Origin: Euborellia annulipes
Lineage: Eukaryota > Arthropoda > Insecta > Dermaptera > Anisolabididae
Assembly (NCBI GenBank): GCA_023213315.1
Contig: JAKCPI010027598.1
Span: 20,184 to 84,183 of the forward strand
DNA: 64,000 nucleotides
Direction of reading: 5' to 3'
Within the stretch, counting starts at the first letter, position 1. Each line of letters begins with the position of its first letter. Under the pieces are notes generated by a model. The model made no database searches and was not told where the DNA came from. It saw only the letters and a list, made by a program, of their open reading frames with translations. Below are positions 63,011 to 64,000 of this stretch, one piece after another. A program made the translations under genes and the position numbers.

Positions 63011-64000
63011 CAAGGTTTATTAAGTTCCTTAATAAATAAGATTACAAATAACAAGACTCAAAAAAGTCTTCTAACTGACAATGTAAACTAAAATTTAATT
63101 TAAGTCACAAACAAATATCAATTTATATTCTACATACATTCGATTAATCAACGAGCATCATATCTTTTTTATTTCAAAATTTTATTTCAGCAAATTCCTT
63201 TCCGCTTAATCCTACCCCCAATTAAGTGCGAAAGGTGACGTTTGATTCCCCCTCCCACATCCACGAGGGCCCATAAAAGGAAAAAACGTCCACAAGATAA
63301 TCGATAAATTCAACTAATATGGTCATAAAGATGCCAGGATAATATAAACATCCTGCACGTGGACCCTTTTCCAAAATAAGATAAACAACTGACCCAGCTA
63401 AGATTGCACACACCAAGAGAGTGATGATTTGTCGTCTCTCTCTAAAGTTAATAAAAGGCCCAAGACACAAGGGCGGGGATAGCTTATACTAGTGCGAACA
63501 CCACACTATTAACATCAACGGTGTATTGACTACCAACAACTAATTATTTTCAACAATTATTTTCTACCAATCATTTTTACTTATTTAAATTATAATCAAC
63601 TGTATTTTTATACAATTATTCATTTATTAAAATCATTAAAATACAATCAAGTGTACTCAATTGACACCCCGTTTTTCAACTCTTTAGAGAAGGTTCTCAG
63701 GTACCTGTAATTACCTGAGTGGTGGCAGTGGAATACCAACAGTAACGTCGAGTCACAACAACGTCTCAACAATCAATTAATTAAAAAGAATATAGTTGGG
63801 GCTCATCACCAACAATGATGGTCAGCAGTGAGATAGAATTAACCAGACTCACAACAATCGTTTGTCAAAAATAAACAAAAAAAATTACTTCGAAAATATG
63901 GAAGTTCCTTGAGTTATAGGATATGGTATAAAAAAAAAAAAAGTTTTTTTCAGGATCTTTAATGGCTGAGGCGCGCATTCCGGTTTCGTCTTTTACAAGC
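63011..64000. repeat. Retroelement-like non-coding region
   Basis: No gene is seen. A GAGTGGTGGCAGTGGAATACC segment at about 63717 and long CAACAA-rich leader-like sequence after it resemble the 3' part of LTRs and leaders elsewhere in the window. The open frame at 63222-63470 (minus) has a hydrophobic stretch but no family features. Confidence 0.35.

Overview
This is an AT-rich, intron-bearing animal sequence dominated by mobile-element debris. The one intact host gene is an 8-exon cytochrome P450 of the CYP3 clan (CYP9-like by eye). That gene type, together with mariner, Tc1, piggyBac and hAT remnants and gypsy/BEL-type LTRs, points to an arthropod, probably an insect. The order cannot be told from this window. 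There is no sign of bacterial genes, rRNA, convincing tRNA or CRISPR.

Layout. 1-9.9 kb: a Penelope-type hammerhead ribozyme motif at the left edge, a 3.7-kb inverted repeat, an orphan terminal exon of a second P450, and decayed repeats. 9.95-21.1 kb: the P450 gene (508 codons plus stop, all splice phases consistent). Its 6.85-kb first intron carries a MITE, a LINE reverse-transcriptase tail and a frameshifted multicopy 'IKD/HAL' family pseudogene. 21.1-24.3 kb: gene-poor A/T-rich DNA. 24.3-33.4 kb: solo LTRs with clean 4-bp target-site duplications (TSDs), two pieces of one mariner family, a Tc1 piece and a piggyBac piece. 33.5-36.5 kb: a Helitron-helicase tail, a small spliced ORF and a Tc3-like transposase split by a solo LTR. 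About 1.74 kb of this block is duplicated at 45.8-47.6 kb. 36.5-47.6 kb: hAT, YqaJ-nuclease, Helitron and MADF remnants plus further LTRs. 47.6-53.0 kb: a Tigger-type MITE containing a long palindrome with hammerhead-like sequence, then nested LTRs. 53.0-64 kb: a multicopy transposase-like repeat, a 1.07-kb solo LTR, piggyBac, Tc1, PIF1-helicase, mariner and Tigger pieces, a GC-rich gag zinc-knuckle fragment, and LTR-like promoters.

Only the P450 looks like a working host gene; it should encode an ER-anchored haem monooxygenase. Everything else is best read as layered insertion, solo-LTR formation, local duplication and decay. The points most worth follow-up are the two hammerhead-like sites, the duplicated block that crosses several element boundaries together with its small spliced ORF, the paired filled/empty LTR insertion site, and the mariner copies that share one disabling deletion.
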